Assembly: GCA_946186375.1 (NCBI GenBank)
Contig: CAMHMZ010000014.1
Coordinates: 1-53,368 of the forward strand
From: an uncultured Clostridia bacterium
GTDB taxonomy: Bacteria > Bacillota > Clostridia > Oscillospirales > Oscillospiraceae
DNA: 53,368 bases
Reading direction: 5' to 3'
The notes beneath the pieces are model-generated. The model was not told the DNA's origin, ran no database searches, and worked only from the letters and a program-made list of their open reading frames with translations. The translations under genes were made by a program, and so were the position numbers. Below are positions 1 to 7,740 of this stretch, one piece after another (within the stretch, counting starts at the first letter, position 1; each line of letters starts with the position of its first letter).

Positions 1-109
1 GCCCGCCAACTCTGTACCATGTCCGCGGGCGGCTGGTAGCCGCCCCTACGACATCCTTTCAAACTCAGCGCTAAACTCGAATTTGTCGTTATTCAAAAAA
101 ACTGAAAAC
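1..109. repeat. Truncated copy of the CGTAGGGG-type intergenic palindrome plus A-rich tract
   Basis: Bases 1-50 are the right part of the same palindrome seen complete at 25594-25663; the left arm lies outside the window. It is followed by the conserved tail (TTTCAAACTCAGCG) and an AAAACTGAAAACT-like tract at about 95-117 that runs into the end of the following gene. No gene is seen in this stretch. Confidence 0.8.
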
Positions 110-901
110 TCAAAAATACCCGCGCTCGCGCAGCCAGTCGACGGAGTGCTCCAGCGCCGCGACGGTCTTTGTCTCCAGCACAACGCGGCAGTCGTGCGAT
201 TGCGCCAGACGCAGGAAATAGGGGATGTCCATCTCCCCGTCGCCGAGGGCGAGGTGGACGTTCGTACCGCGCCCGTCATGCATATGCATGTGGTGCAGCC
301 GCTCCCCACGCGCGAGCAGCAGCGGCTCGTCGATACGCTTGATGGCGTGATCGTGCCCGATGTCGAAGGTCAGGCCGAAGGCCGGGCTCTCCAGCAGGGT
401 ATCCACCCCGTCGATCAGAAACTGCCGGTCGAAGCCGTCCGTGTTCTCCACACAGATGCGCACGGCGCTGTCTCCGATCGCCTCGGTCATTTCATCCCGG
501 AAGGAGCGCAGCTGGCGGAGGAAGAAATCCTCGTTCTCGCCGTAGATGTACACGCGCCGATCCGGCAGCGTCACGTAGATCCCGCGCAGCAGGTGCATGT
601 TGAGCGTGGGGATCTCCAGCTCGCGCGCGAGGGCCACGGTGCGGCGCATGTCCTCGCGGTAGACCTTCGCGATGCGGGGATTGACGCTGCAGGGGTCCAT
701 GCTCTCGTCGATGTGGATCGTGTAGAAGATGCCGTATTCTTCCTTGACGGCCTTCAGCTCCGCAAGATCCAGCCGGTCGAGCTGGTTCTGCGGGAAGCTC
801 ATGTTCAGTTCGATAAAGCGCAGGCCGAGCCTCCGGCAGAGCTCCGCGCTCCGGCGCAGCTCCGGCACTTCGATCAGGGTCGGCATTCCAAAGCACAGCA
901 T
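110..901 (-). CDS. Sugar phosphate isomerase/epimerase (xylose isomerase-like TIM barrel)
   Basis: A 263-residue protein of the AP-endonuclease-2/xylose-isomerase-like TIM-barrel family, which holds sugar epimerases, isomerases and inosose dehydratases acting in the cytoplasm. Typical divalent-metal ligands are visible in order: Glu in CVEN, Asp/His in FDIGHDH, His in HMHDGRG and Glu in LETK near the C-terminus. The start is set at the ATG at 901 because GGAGAG lies just upstream; the open frame extends 14 codons further. It is transcribed away from the sugar locus at 2.0-8.3 kb, so a link to that pathway is possible but unproven. The substrate cannot be told from sequence; hydroxypyruvate-isomerase-like and ketose-3-epimerase-like roles are alternatives. 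Confidence 0.8.
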   Translation of the reverse strand: MLCFGMPTLIEVPELRRSAELCRRLGLRFIELNMSFPQNQLDRLDLAELKAVKEEYGIFYTIHIDESMDPCSVNPRIAKVYREDMRRTVALARELEIPTLNMHLLRGIYVTLPDRRVYIYGENEDFFLRQLRSFRDEMTEAIGDSAVRICVENTDGFDRQFLIDGVDTLLESPAFGLTFDIGHDHAIKRIDEPLLLARGERLHHMHMHDGRGTNVHLALGDGEMDIPYFLRLAQSHDCRVVLETKTVAALEHSVDWLRERGYF

Positions 902-1080
902 GGTGATCTCTCCTTTCCGTTTGAGAAGAGTGTATCTTACCAAAGCGGCGGCATCTTGTCAAGGCGGGGCGGAGCTCAGAAAGGGGCTTTTTCCGCGGGA
1001 GAGTCGGTCCGCTTTCGCGTTTTTTGCGGGAAAACCGCGAAAAATTATGAAAGTTAAGGTTTTTTGAAGGTTTTTTCAAG

Positions 1081-1109
1081 TTGAAACGCGTCGGTTGATG
1101 TGGTATGAT
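1081..1109 (+). promoter_or_regulatory. Sigma-A-like promoter for the SH3 lipoprotein
   Basis: TTGAAA at 1081-1086 and TATGAT at 1104-1109 are separated by 17 bp, about 80 bp upstream of the ATG at 1190. Preceding bases are T-rich. Confidence 0.6.
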
Positions 1110-1189
1110 ACAAACGAGCCGTGATCCTGCGGCGCGAGACAGAAAAAGAGGATATCTGCTGCCAATACAGAAGATGTGGAGGAAATGCG

Positions 1190-1969
1190 ATGAAAACGAT
1201 CAAACGGAATGCCGCGCTCCTTCTGGCGCTGCTGATGCTGTTTGCGCTTGCCGCCTGCGGACTGGGCACGTCAGACAAGCCCGCGCAGGACAGCGAGTCC
1301 ACCCAGGCGCCCGCCGAGACAAGCGCCGAGCCCGCGGCCGAACCCAGCGCGGAGCCCACGCCCGAACCCACGCCTGAGCCCACGCCCGAGCCCACGCCCG
1401 AGGCGCCGAGCCTGAAGGCCGGCCCCGGCGTCATCACCGGAGAAGGTGTGTACTTCCGCAACGGCCCCGACACGGCCGAGCGGGTCATCGGGATCTATAA
1501 CAAGGGCAAGCTCATCACCATCCTGGGCCTCGAAAACGACTGGGTCAAGGCCGAGATCGACGGACTGACGGGCTATCTGAAGGCGGAATTCGTCAGTGAA
1601 GACACCACTGCGGCCACGCCGACCGAGGCGCCTACTGAGGGTCAGACTGAGACCGAAGGCGAGGCCGGCTACATCAGCGCCGACGACGTCAACTTCCGCA
1701 AAGAGCCTTCGACGACCGCGGAGGTCCTCGGGTCCTACAGCTACGGCAAGAAGGTCACGATCCTCGGCACGAGCGGCGACTGGACGAAGGTCGCGATCGA
1801 CGGCAAGCAGGGCTACGTCTTCGGCAAGTACGTCGGAAGAGGCGAGGCTCCGGCCCGGCCCACGCCGACGCCGCCTCCCGCCGGGACGCCGACGCCTGTT
1901 GCGCCCACCCCGGCACCGACCCCGACGCCTTATGAAGGCGGCGACGGTGAGATCGATATCAGCGGCTGA
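1190..1969 (+). CDS. Lipoprotein with two bacterial SH3 domains
   Basis: 259 residues. The N-terminus is a lipoprotein signal peptide (KR, a leucine-rich stretch, then the lipobox LAAC), so it should be lipid-anchored on the outer face of the membrane. A Thr-Pro-Glu-Pro linker (four TPEP units) follows, then two SH3b-type repeats, one around residues 80-130 (NGPDTAERVIGIYNKGK, DWVKAEIDG) and one around 165-215 (KEPSTTAEVLGSYSYGK, DWTKVAIDG), each with the usual GLTGYLKAEF/GKQGYVFGKY end, and a Pro-Thr-rich tail. SH3b domains often bind cell-wall peptides, but there is no catalytic domain here. The start is the ATG with GGAGG eight bases upstream. It looks monocistronic, with its own promoter and a strong terminator after the stop. 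Confidence 0.85.
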   Translation: MKTIKRNAALLLALLMLFALAACGLGTSDKPAQDSESTQAPAETSAEPAAEPSAEPTPEPTPEPTPEPTPEAPSLKAGPGVITGEGVYFRNGPDTAERVIGIYNKGKLITILGLENDWVKAEIDGLTGYLKAEFVSEDTTAATPTEAPTEGQTETEGEAGYISADDVNFRKEPSTTAEVLGSYSYGKKVTILGTSGDWTKVAIDGKQGYVFGKYVGRGEAPARPTPTPPPAGTPTPVAPTPAPTPTPYEGGDGEIDISG

Positions 1970-1981
1970 TCCGGCCGGAAC

Positions 1982-2019
1982 AAGGAAAAGCGCGGCACCT
2001 TCGTGCCGCGCTTTTCCTT
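1982..2019 (+). terminator. Rho-independent terminator after the SH3 lipoprotein
   Basis: GGAAAAGCGCGGCAC pairs with GTGCCGCGCTTTTCC around a TTC loop: a long GC-rich stem with a T-rich end. Confidence 0.85.
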
Positions 2020-2042
2020 GCCTTTCCGCCTTCCAAAATCGG

Positions 2043-2071
2043 TTGACGGGAGGAAAGATCCACGATAAAAT
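2043..2071 (+). promoter_or_regulatory. Sigma-A-like promoter for the GH31 gene
   Basis: TTGACG at 2043-2048 and TAAAAT at 2066-2071 with a 17-bp spacer, about 33 bp upstream of the start codon. Confidence 0.65.
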
Positions 2072-2103
2072 AGAAAAAACGGCTTGCGGGGAGGAACAGC
2101 AAC

Positions 2104-4077
2104 ATGATGGACACCAGCTTCACCGGCGGCAGCTTCACGCTGCGGCTCGACGGCTCGCTCGCCCTGGCGCACAGCGCAGCGGCGCCCTTTGCCACGGCGA
2201 TCCTGCGGGAAAAGACCTATGCGGTCAACCGCGGCACCGTCAAGGAGACCGTGACCGAGCGGGAACGCATCCCGCTGACGGAGCTCAAAAAGGAGGAGGG
2301 GCGTCTCATCTTCTCAGCGCAGGGACACGCGCTGTCCGTCTCGCTGCGCCCCTGCGAGGGCGGCGCGGAGCTCTGCTTTACGGGCGAGAGCGGCTGGGGC
2401 TATGAATTTCGCCTGCCCGCCCTGCCGGGAGAGGCCGTCTTCGGCGGCGGCGAGCAGTACCGCAAGGTCAATCTCCGGGGCGAGACCGTGGTCAACTTTG
2501 TCTCTGAGCACATCAAGGCCTCCACGATCCTCGAAAAGGCGCTGCTGCCGCGGCTGCTCTACCGCGAGAAGGAGCACGCTTCGATCGGCAGCTACGCTCC
2601 CATGCCCGTCTTTGTCACGGACAAGGGGCGCATGATCCTCTTCTCCACGAGCGCCGACGGCATCTCTCATTTCAGGGAGGACGCCTACGTCTTCACCTTC
2701 GACGCCTGCCCGGAGAGCCTGACGCTCTGGCAGGCGGGGAGCTACGCGGCGCTGTCGGCGCTGCTGGCCAAAAAGATCCCCAACCGGCAGTATCTGCCCG
2801 ACTGGTGCCGCGAGGGCATGATCCTCGCCGTACAGGGCGGAACGCAGACCGTGCTGGACAAGGTCTTCGCCATGCTCGACGCCGGCGCGGCGGTCACGGG
2901 CGTCTGGAGTCAGGACTGGTCCGGCGAAAAGCGCACAGTCATGGGCAAGCAGGTCTGGTGGAACTGGGAGGTCGACGAGACGCTCTACCCCGGGCTGAAG
3001 GACGCCATCGCGCGGCTCAACGCGCGCGGCGTACGCTTTTTGGCTTACATCAACCCCTATCTTGTGCGCGGCGGGCGCCAGTACGAGCTGTGCAAGGCGC
3101 GCGGCTGGCTCATCACGCATACCGACGGCAGCGTCTATCACATCAAGTCCACGACCTTTGACGCGGGCATGCTGGATCTGACAAACCCAGAGGCCGTGCG
3201 CTATATCAAGGAGACGCTGATCAAGAAAAATATGCTCGAGCTGGGCGTGTCCGGCTGGATGGCGGACTTTGGCGAATACCTGCCCGTCGACTGCGTGCTG
3301 CATGAGGGCGAGGCAAAGGAGCTGCACAACCGCTGGCCGGTTCTCTGGGCGAAGATCAACCGCGAGGCCATCGAGGAATACGGCGCAAAGGACGTCATGT
3401 TCTTCTCGCGCGCGGGCTACCTCGGCGTGCAGGAATACGCCCCCGTCATGTGGAACGGCGATCAGCACACCGACACCACGAAGGACTACGGCATGCCCTG
3501 CGTCATGCCTGCGAGCTTCTCCCTGGGCTTTTCCGGCGTGACGATGGTGCACTGCGATATCGGCGGCTTTTTCTCCTTCGGCAAGCTCAAGCGCAGCGAC
3601 GAGCTCTTTATCCGCTGGATGGAGATGGCGGCCTTCTCGCTTCTGATGCGCAGCCACGAGTCCATCCGGCCCTGGGCCAACGCCCAGTTCGACGCGGAAA
3701 AGGTGCTGCCGCACACCGTGCGTCTGACGCAGCTGCACCGGGCGCTGCGGCCCTATCTGGAGGGCTGCTTCAAGGAGGCCGAACGCGGCATCCCCGCGCT
3801 GCGGCCGGACTTCTGGGAGGCCATGGACTACAGCGCGAGCCGGGACGAATACGCCTATTTCCTCGGGCCTGACCTCTTCGCCGCGCCGGTGCTGCGCCTG
3901 CACACGCAGCGGCGGAAGGTCTTTCTGCCGGCGGGCAGGTGGGTGCACCTCTGGACCGGCAAGAGCTATAAGGGCGGGCGCGGCTATTCCGTGAAGGCCC
4001 CCCTCGGCTGCCCGCCCGTCTTCTACCGGAAGGAGAGCGCCTATGCCCCCCTCTTCCGCGAGCTCGCCGGTATTTAG
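2104..4077 (+). CDS. GH31 alpha-glycosidase of the sulfoquinovosidase (YihQ) clade, altered binding site
   Basis: 657 residues, close to E. coli YihQ in length and alignable with it (recalled sequence) over most of the protein, including FGGGEQY, QDWSG, FLAYINPY, GWMADFGEYLP and PPVFYR. The catalytic nucleophile is D388 (in MADFGEY) and the acid/base D453 (in WNGDQ). No signal peptide, so it should act in the cytoplasm on an imported glycoside. Of the YihQ sulfosugar-binding residues, Q262, Q288 and W304 are kept (Q244, Q270, W286), but R301 is Q283 and Y508 is F489. Arg and Tyr of this set contact the sulfonate in true sulfoquinovosidases, so the substrate may not be a normal sulfoquinovoside. 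Start: ATG with GGGGAGG upstream (a second ATG follows directly). Its neighbours are an aldose/ketose isomerase and a split transketolase. GH31 membership is secure; the substrate is not. Confidence 0.85.
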   Translation: MMDTSFTGGSFTLRLDGSLALAHSAAAPFATAILREKTYAVNRGTVKETVTERERIPLTELKKEEGRLIFSAQGHALSVSLRPCEGGAELCFTGESGWGYEFRLPALPGEAVFGGGEQYRKVNLRGETVVNFVSEHIKASTILEKALLPRLLYREKEHASIGSYAPMPVFVTDKGRMILFSTSADGISHFREDAYVFTFDACPESLTLWQAGSYAALSALLAKKIPNRQYLPDWCREGMILAVQGGTQTVLDKVFAMLDAGAAVTGVWSQDWSGEKRTVMGKQVWWNWEVDETLYPGLKDAIARLNARGVRFLAYINPYLVRGGRQYELCKARGWLITHTDGSVYHIKSTTFDAGMLDLTNPEAVRYIKETLIKKNMLELGVSGWMADFGEYLPVDCVLHEGEAKELHNRWPVLWAKINREAIEEYGAKDVMFFSRAGYLGVQEYAPVMWNGDQHTDTTKDYGMPCVMPASFSLGFSGVTMVHCDIGGFFSFGKLKRSDELFIRWMEMAAFSLLMRSHESIRPWANAQFDAEKVLPHTVRLTQLHRALRPYLEGCFKEAERGIPALRPDFWEAMDYSASRDEYAYFLGPDLFAAPVLRLHTQRRKVFLPAGRWVHLWTGKSYKGGRGYSVKAPLGCPPVFYRKESAYAPLFRELAGI

Positions 4078-4411
4078 TTTGTAGTTTGTAGTTTTAAGTT
4101 TTTAGAAAAGAGAACGACCATTCAGCGTCTGAAATGAGTTGCCGCAGGGGCTGGCGTCTTCGACAGCCCGGCAAAAAACAAAAAATATGCAAAAATCCCC
4201 GGCGAATTCGTAAATCAGTACGTTTTCGCCGGGGATCTGTTCATTTTTCTGTCTGTACCGCGCGGGCTGTCGGGGACGCCAGCCCCTACGAGGGAACCGC
4301 CGTTTCCGCGCTTTATCCTTCGTTCTCTCTATTCTCTAATTCCGAATTCTCCTAAAAACTAAAAACTTAAAACTGAAAACTGCTGCCCCCGCAGGAGCGG
4401 GGGCAGCAGGC
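4078..4411. repeat. Composite intergenic repeat (nested palindrome with A-rich tracts)
   Basis: No gene in this 334-bp gap. A-rich tracts (AGTTTTTAGAAAA at about 4085-4108; AAAACTAAAAACTTAAAACTG at about 4353-4380) bracket a nested palindrome. Outer arms at 4145-4172 and 4262-4290 (AGGGGCTGGCGTC / GACGCCAGCCCCTACG) enclose an inner hairpin at 4195-4236 (ATCCCCGGCGAA / TTCGCCGGGGAT). An AATTCCGAATTC block follows. The same modules recur at 25.6, 45.3, 51.3 and 53 kb. Confidence 0.75.
4380..4409 (-). terminator. Terminator of the isomerase-like gene
   Basis: CTGCTGCCCCC / GGGGGCAGCAG hairpin directly after the minus-strand stop, followed in that direction by GTTTTCAGTTTT. Confidence 0.75.
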
Positions 4412-5749
4412 TCAGTATTCGTACACGGGGAAGCCGAACATCTCGGCCAGGGCCTTCAGCTCGCCGGCGCAGCGGCCCTTCATCACGACGAAATGCGGCT
4501 CGAAGCCGTCCAGCACGCTCTGCTCCACGAGCTTGCGGCTCGGCGCGTCGGTCTTCACGACGAGAGAGGTGCCGATGAACTGCCGGGGCTTGTCGAGCGC
4601 CTCGCCCTCGGCGATGAAGAAGCGGAAGGAGCCGTCCGGCTCGCGGCCGACGCGGAAGATCGTGGCCTCCGGGAAGGCCTCGCAGCCGAAGTTCATGGCC
4701 GGGCCGATCTTGCGGTTGGGGTGCACGCCGATCTCGGCGCCCGTATCCTTGCGCGCGAGCGTGCAGGCCGCCGCGCCGCAGTGCCAGAAGGTGACGGTAT
4801 TCTCTCCCTCGTCGAGAGAGACGGGGTCGCCGAAGAAGACGGGCTGGCCCGTCAGGCGCATGCCGATCCACATGCTCAGCGCGCCGTAGACGTCGGCCTC
4901 GCAGGCGGCGGCGACGCCATCGTCGTTGAGCAGCGAGAGCACCGTGCACACGGGCGTGCCGAAGGCCGTGAAGAAGTCCGGCCAGCAGCGGCTGGCCAGC
5001 GCCCCGATCCCGCGCTCGGCGACATAGTCGCTGTAGGCCTTGTAGAGCCGCGCATGATCCAGCAGGTTCTTCTCCGGCGTCTTGTCGAGACCGCAGGTGG
5101 CGCAGCGGGTCTTCTCCAGCCAGGCGGCGCACTCGGCGTCCGTATATCCCTTGGCGCGGTCGATGAGCTCGCGCGCCTCGATCGCCTCAAGCTCCACGCC
5201 GAAGACGCTCATCAGCTCGCTGTCGAGCGCGCGGCCGAAGCCGAAGCCCTGCGGCGTGTGGCCGACGGCGGCCAGGCGCAGCGCGCGCAGCTCCTTCTTG
5301 ATGCGCGCGGCGGCGACGACGGCCTTGACCGCGCTGACGACCTCGGCCTCCTCCGGCGCGCCGAAGGCGTAGGCGAAGGGCCGGTCGTCAAAGGCGCGCA
5401 GCGTGTTGGCCGCGGAGTAGGCGCCTGTCAGAGAGTTGAGACGCAGGCGTCCGCCGTCGATGACGGGCTCGCGCAGCGTCCACAGGAGCAGCGGGCAATC
5501 GAAGCGGCGCAGCACCTCGCTCATATAGGCGGCGTTGGCAAAGGTCAGGTTCTGGAACACGATCAGATCGGGCTGCTTGCCGTCGAGGAAGGCGCGCAGC
5601 GCGTCGACGCTCAGCAGCATCTCCTCCGGGAACACGAAGCCCGGCTCGACGCTCTGCAGCAGGGCCTTGGAGCGCTCAAACTGATCCTGCGCGCTCTCGA
5701 GATGGAAGGTGGGTACGCCCACTGGGACATAGATCGCCTGAAAGCTCAT
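4412..5749 (-). CDS. L-fucose/L-arabinose isomerase family protein
   Basis: 445 residues with the fold pattern of the FucI/AraA superfamily: an N-terminal Rossmann-like half (PDLIVFQNLTF, CPLLLWTLREP) and a C-terminal half with the candidate metal and catalytic residues E284/D286 (CEADVYGALS), D308 (FFGDP) and H323 (WHCG). These enzymes interconvert free aldoses and ketoses with Mn2+ in the cytoplasm. A cluster of cysteines (CATCG at 216-220) is unusual. The gene is divergent from the transketolase pair, shares a 154-bp promoter region with it and converges with the GH31 gene. In sulfoglycolysis the sulfoquinovose isomerase has been described as belonging to this broad group (recalled, not checked), so a role as first isomerase of a sugar freed by the GH31 enzyme is a reasonable inference. 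Start: ATG with GAGGTG upstream. Confidence 0.75.
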   Translation of the reverse strand: MSFQAIYVPVGVPTFHLESAQDQFERSKALLQSVEPGFVFPEEMLLSVDALRAFLDGKQPDLIVFQNLTFANAAYMSEVLRRFDCPLLLWTLREPVIDGGRLRLNSLTGAYSAANTLRAFDDRPFAYAFGAPEEAEVVSAVKAVVAAARIKKELRALRLAAVGHTPQGFGFGRALDSELMSVFGVELEAIEARELIDRAKGYTDAECAAWLEKTRCATCGLDKTPEKNLLDHARLYKAYSDYVAERGIGALASRCWPDFFTAFGTPVCTVLSLLNDDGVAAACEADVYGALSMWIGMRLTGQPVFFGDPVSLDEGENTVTFWHCGAAACTLARKDTGAEIGVHPNRKIGPAMNFGCEAFPEATIFRVGREPDGSFRFFIAEGEALDKPRQFIGTSLVVKTDAPSRKLVEQSVLDGFEPHFVVMKGRCAGELKALAEMFGFPVYEY

Positions 5750-5780
5750 GGCACACCTCGTTTGATTTTATTTCCCGTTC

Positions 5781-5809
5781 ATCATAATCTCCGGCGCGCT
5801 TTCTGTCAA
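5781..5809 (-). promoter_or_regulatory. Sigma-A-like promoter for the isomerase-like gene
   Basis: On the minus strand, TTGACA (5804-5809) and TATGAT (5781-5786) with a 17-bp spacer. It lies back-to-back with the transketolase promoter, whose -35 is about 22 bp away. Confidence 0.75.
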
Positions 5810-5830
5810 GCCGCCGGAGCCGTTCTTTCC

Positions 5831-5859
5831 TTGACAAGGCACGGCGCAGGGATTAAGAT
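5831..5859 (+). promoter_or_regulatory. Sigma-A-like promoter for the transketolase/RpiB-like operon
   Basis: Consensus TTGACA at 5831-5836, 17-bp spacer, TAAGAT at 5854-5859. No obvious operator palindrome is seen between the two divergent promoters. Confidence 0.75.
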
Positions 5860-5902
5860 ATTCCCAGCGAAAACCAATCATACAGACAGGAGGAACGTTC
5901 TT

Positions 5903-6727
5903 TTGGACACCGATCTGAAAAAGATCTGCCTGGACATCCGCTGCGATATCCTCGAGTGCATCGGGCATCTCGGCGTCGGGCACATCGGCGGCTGCCTCTC
6001 ACTCGTGGAGGCGCTGGCCGTGCTGTATTTCCAGGAGATGAATATCGACCCCGCGCAGCCGGATATGCCGGGCCGCGACCGGCTCGTCTGCTCCAAGGGG
6101 CACGCCGGCCCCGCCGTCTATTCGACGCTGGCCGAGCGCGGCTACTTTGACAAGAAGGAGCTGCTGACGCTCAACCAGGGCGGCACGCATCTGCCCAGCC
6201 ACTGCGACAAGAACCTCACCGTCGGCATCGACATGACCACCGGCTCTCTCGGCCAGGGCTTCAGCTGCGCCGTCGGCGCCGCGCTGGGCGCCAAGCTCGA
6301 GGAGGACGGCGCCGCTGTCTACGCCATCATCGGCGACGGCGAGAGCCAGGAGGGCCAGATCTGGGAGGCGGCGATGTTCGCCGCGGCCAAGGGCCTGGAC
6401 AACCTCATCGGCATCACCGACTACAACAAGCTCCAGATCGACGGCCCCGTCGCGGAGGTCAACGCCCTTGAGCCCCTGGCCGAGAAATGGGCGGCCTTCG
6501 GCTGGCACGTCATCGACGTGGAGGACGGCAACGACGTCGAGCAGGTCTCCGAGGCCTTTAAACACGCCCGGCTCGGCCGCGGCAGCGGCAAGCCGACGAT
6601 GGTGCTGCTCAACACGAAGAAGGGCTGCGGCGTGAAGTGGATCGAGGAGCTCGGGCCGGGCAACCACAACACCAAGCTGACGGCCGAGCAGGCCGCCGCG
6701 GCGATCGCGGAACTGAGAGGAGCGTGA
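5903..6727 (+). CDS. Transketolase, N-terminal (TPP-binding) subunit
   Basis: 274 residues, the length of the N-subunit of split transketolases. The TPP motif is complete: GDGESQEG from G144 to N175 (GDG-x27-N). Conserved transketolase histidines are present in VGHIGG (H27), SKGHA, SHCDKN and NHN. It carries two-carbon ketol units together with the C-subunit encoded five bases downstream. The start is a TTG at 5903: AGGAGG lies nine bases upstream and no in-frame ATG fits better, giving the N-terminus MDTDLKK. Genes for both subunits and the RpiB-like protein read in one direction from the promoter at 5831. GHP of the usual motif is SHC here. The reaction class is secure; the sugar substrates are discussed in the findings. 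Confidence 0.9.
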   Translation: MDTDLKKICLDIRCDILECIGHLGVGHIGGCLSLVEALAVLYFQEMNIDPAQPDMPGRDRLVCSKGHAGPAVYSTLAERGYFDKKELLTLNQGGTHLPSHCDKNLTVGIDMTTGSLGQGFSCAVGAALGAKLEEDGAAVYAIIGDGESQEGQIWEAAMFAAAKGLDNLIGITDYNKLQIDGPVAEVNALEPLAEKWAAFGWHVIDVEDGNDVEQVSEAFKHARLGRGSGKPTMVLLNTKKGCGVKWIEELGPGNHNTKLTAEQAAAAIAELRGA

Positions 6728-6732
6728 GCAGG

Positions 6733-7656
6733 ATGGAAATGAGAGCTGTCTATGCCGAAGAGATGGCGCGTCTGATGGAGGCCGACCGGCACGTCTGCAT
6801 CCTGGACGCGGACCTGGCCAAGGCCAGCGGCACCCGCGCGCTCTACGAGCGCTTCCCCAAACAGATGTTCGACTGCGGCGTGGCCGAGCAGAATATGGCC
6901 TCCATCGCCGCGGGCCTTGCGACCTATGGCTTCAAGCCCTGGATCGAGAGCTTCACGCCCTTCGCCACCCGCCGGATCTGCGACCAGATCGCGATCTCCA
7001 TCTCCTATGCCAAAAACAATGTCAAGATCGTCGGCACCGACCCCGGCATCTCCGCCGAGCTCAACGGCGGCACGCACATGAGCATGGAGGACGTCGGCGT
7101 CGTGCGCTCCATCCCCGGCATGGTCATCTTCGAGCCGGTGGACGAGGTGCAGCTGCGCGCCGCGATCCCGGTCCTGAACGCCTATGAGGGCCCGGTGTAC
7201 ATGCGCCTGTTCCGCAAGGAGCTGCCCACCGTCTTCCCCGCCGACTACCGCTTCGACCTCTTCAAGGCCGACACCCTGCGCGAGGGTCGTGACCTGAGCC
7301 TCTTCGTCAGCGGCTTTCTGACGAAGGACGCCCTCGAGGCCGCGGAGAAGCTGGCCGCGGAAGGCATCGACGTCGAGGTCGTCAACATCCACACCATCAA
7401 GCCCATCGACCGCGAGAGCGTGATCGCCTCCGCGCGCAAGACCGGCGCCGTGCTGACCGTGGAGAACCACAACGTCATCGGCGGGCTCCACTCGGCGGTG
7501 CTGGAGGCTCTGGCCGAGGAGAAGATCCCCGCCTGCGCCGTCGGCGTGCAGGATCGCTTCGGCGAGGTCGGGAAGCTTCCCTATCTGCGCGAGGCCCTGG
7601 GGCTCACCGTGGAGAACATCGTCGCCGCGGCCAAACGCGCCGTGAGCCTGAAATAA
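6733..7656 (+). CDS. Transketolase, C-terminal subunit, with altered acceptor-site residues
   Basis: 307 residues: pyrimidine-binding domain with the catalytic Glu E52 (GVAEQNM) and the transketolase C-terminal domain (NIHTIKPID, VENHNVIGGLHSAV). Aligned by eye to yeast transketolase, H481 (H115) and R528 (R158) are kept and an N-terminal Arg matches R359, but phosphate-contacting H469 is D103 and D477, which recognises the C2 hydroxyl of the acceptor, is N111. The usual GEDG loop reads ELNG. Split transketolases of ordinary pentose metabolism normally keep ATH and GEDG (from memory). This points to a changed acceptor or donor. Start: ATG with GAGGAG about ten bases upstream, five bases after the N-subunit stop. 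Confidence 0.9.
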   Translation: MEMRAVYAEEMARLMEADRHVCILDADLAKASGTRALYERFPKQMFDCGVAEQNMASIAAGLATYGFKPWIESFTPFATRRICDQIAISISYAKNNVKIVGTDPGISAELNGGTHMSMEDVGVVRSIPGMVIFEPVDEVQLRAAIPVLNAYEGPVYMRLFRKELPTVFPADYRFDLFKADTLREGRDLSLFVSGFLTKDALEAAEKLAAEGIDVEVVNIHTIKPIDRESVIASARKTGAVLTVENHNVIGGLHSAVLEALAEEKIPACAVGVQDRFGEVGKLPYLREALGLTVENIVAAAKRAVSLK

Positions 7657-7740
7657 AAACATTTGAGGGGACGCCCCTCATCCGGCGCGTCCCGCGCCGC
7701 CTTCCCCCGAGGGGGAAGGCTAAGAGGAAAGGAGATTACT
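7657..7740 (+). other. Two small hairpins between transketolase and RpiB-like genes
   Basis: TGAGGGG-AC-GCCCCTCA at about 7664-7682 and GCCTTCCCCC-GA-GGGGGAAGGC at about 7699-7721 precede the RBS AGGAG of the next gene. Neither has a T-run, so they look like a small mobile palindrome or an mRNA-processing site rather than terminators. Confidence 0.5.

Noticed and set aside
2104..4077. Plain alpha-glucosidase or alpha-xylosidase (MalZ/YicI-like)
   Set aside because: Motifs and the whole C-terminal half align with YihQ much better; the binding-site changes are noted but do not move it to another GH31 group.
4493..5902. A long plus-strand open frame running from inside the isomerase-like gene into the transketolase gene
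   Set aside because: The upstream 470 codons are Ala/Arg/Glu-rich antisense of a clear minus-strand gene; the transketolase start is set at the TTG at 5903 by its ribosome site and promoter.
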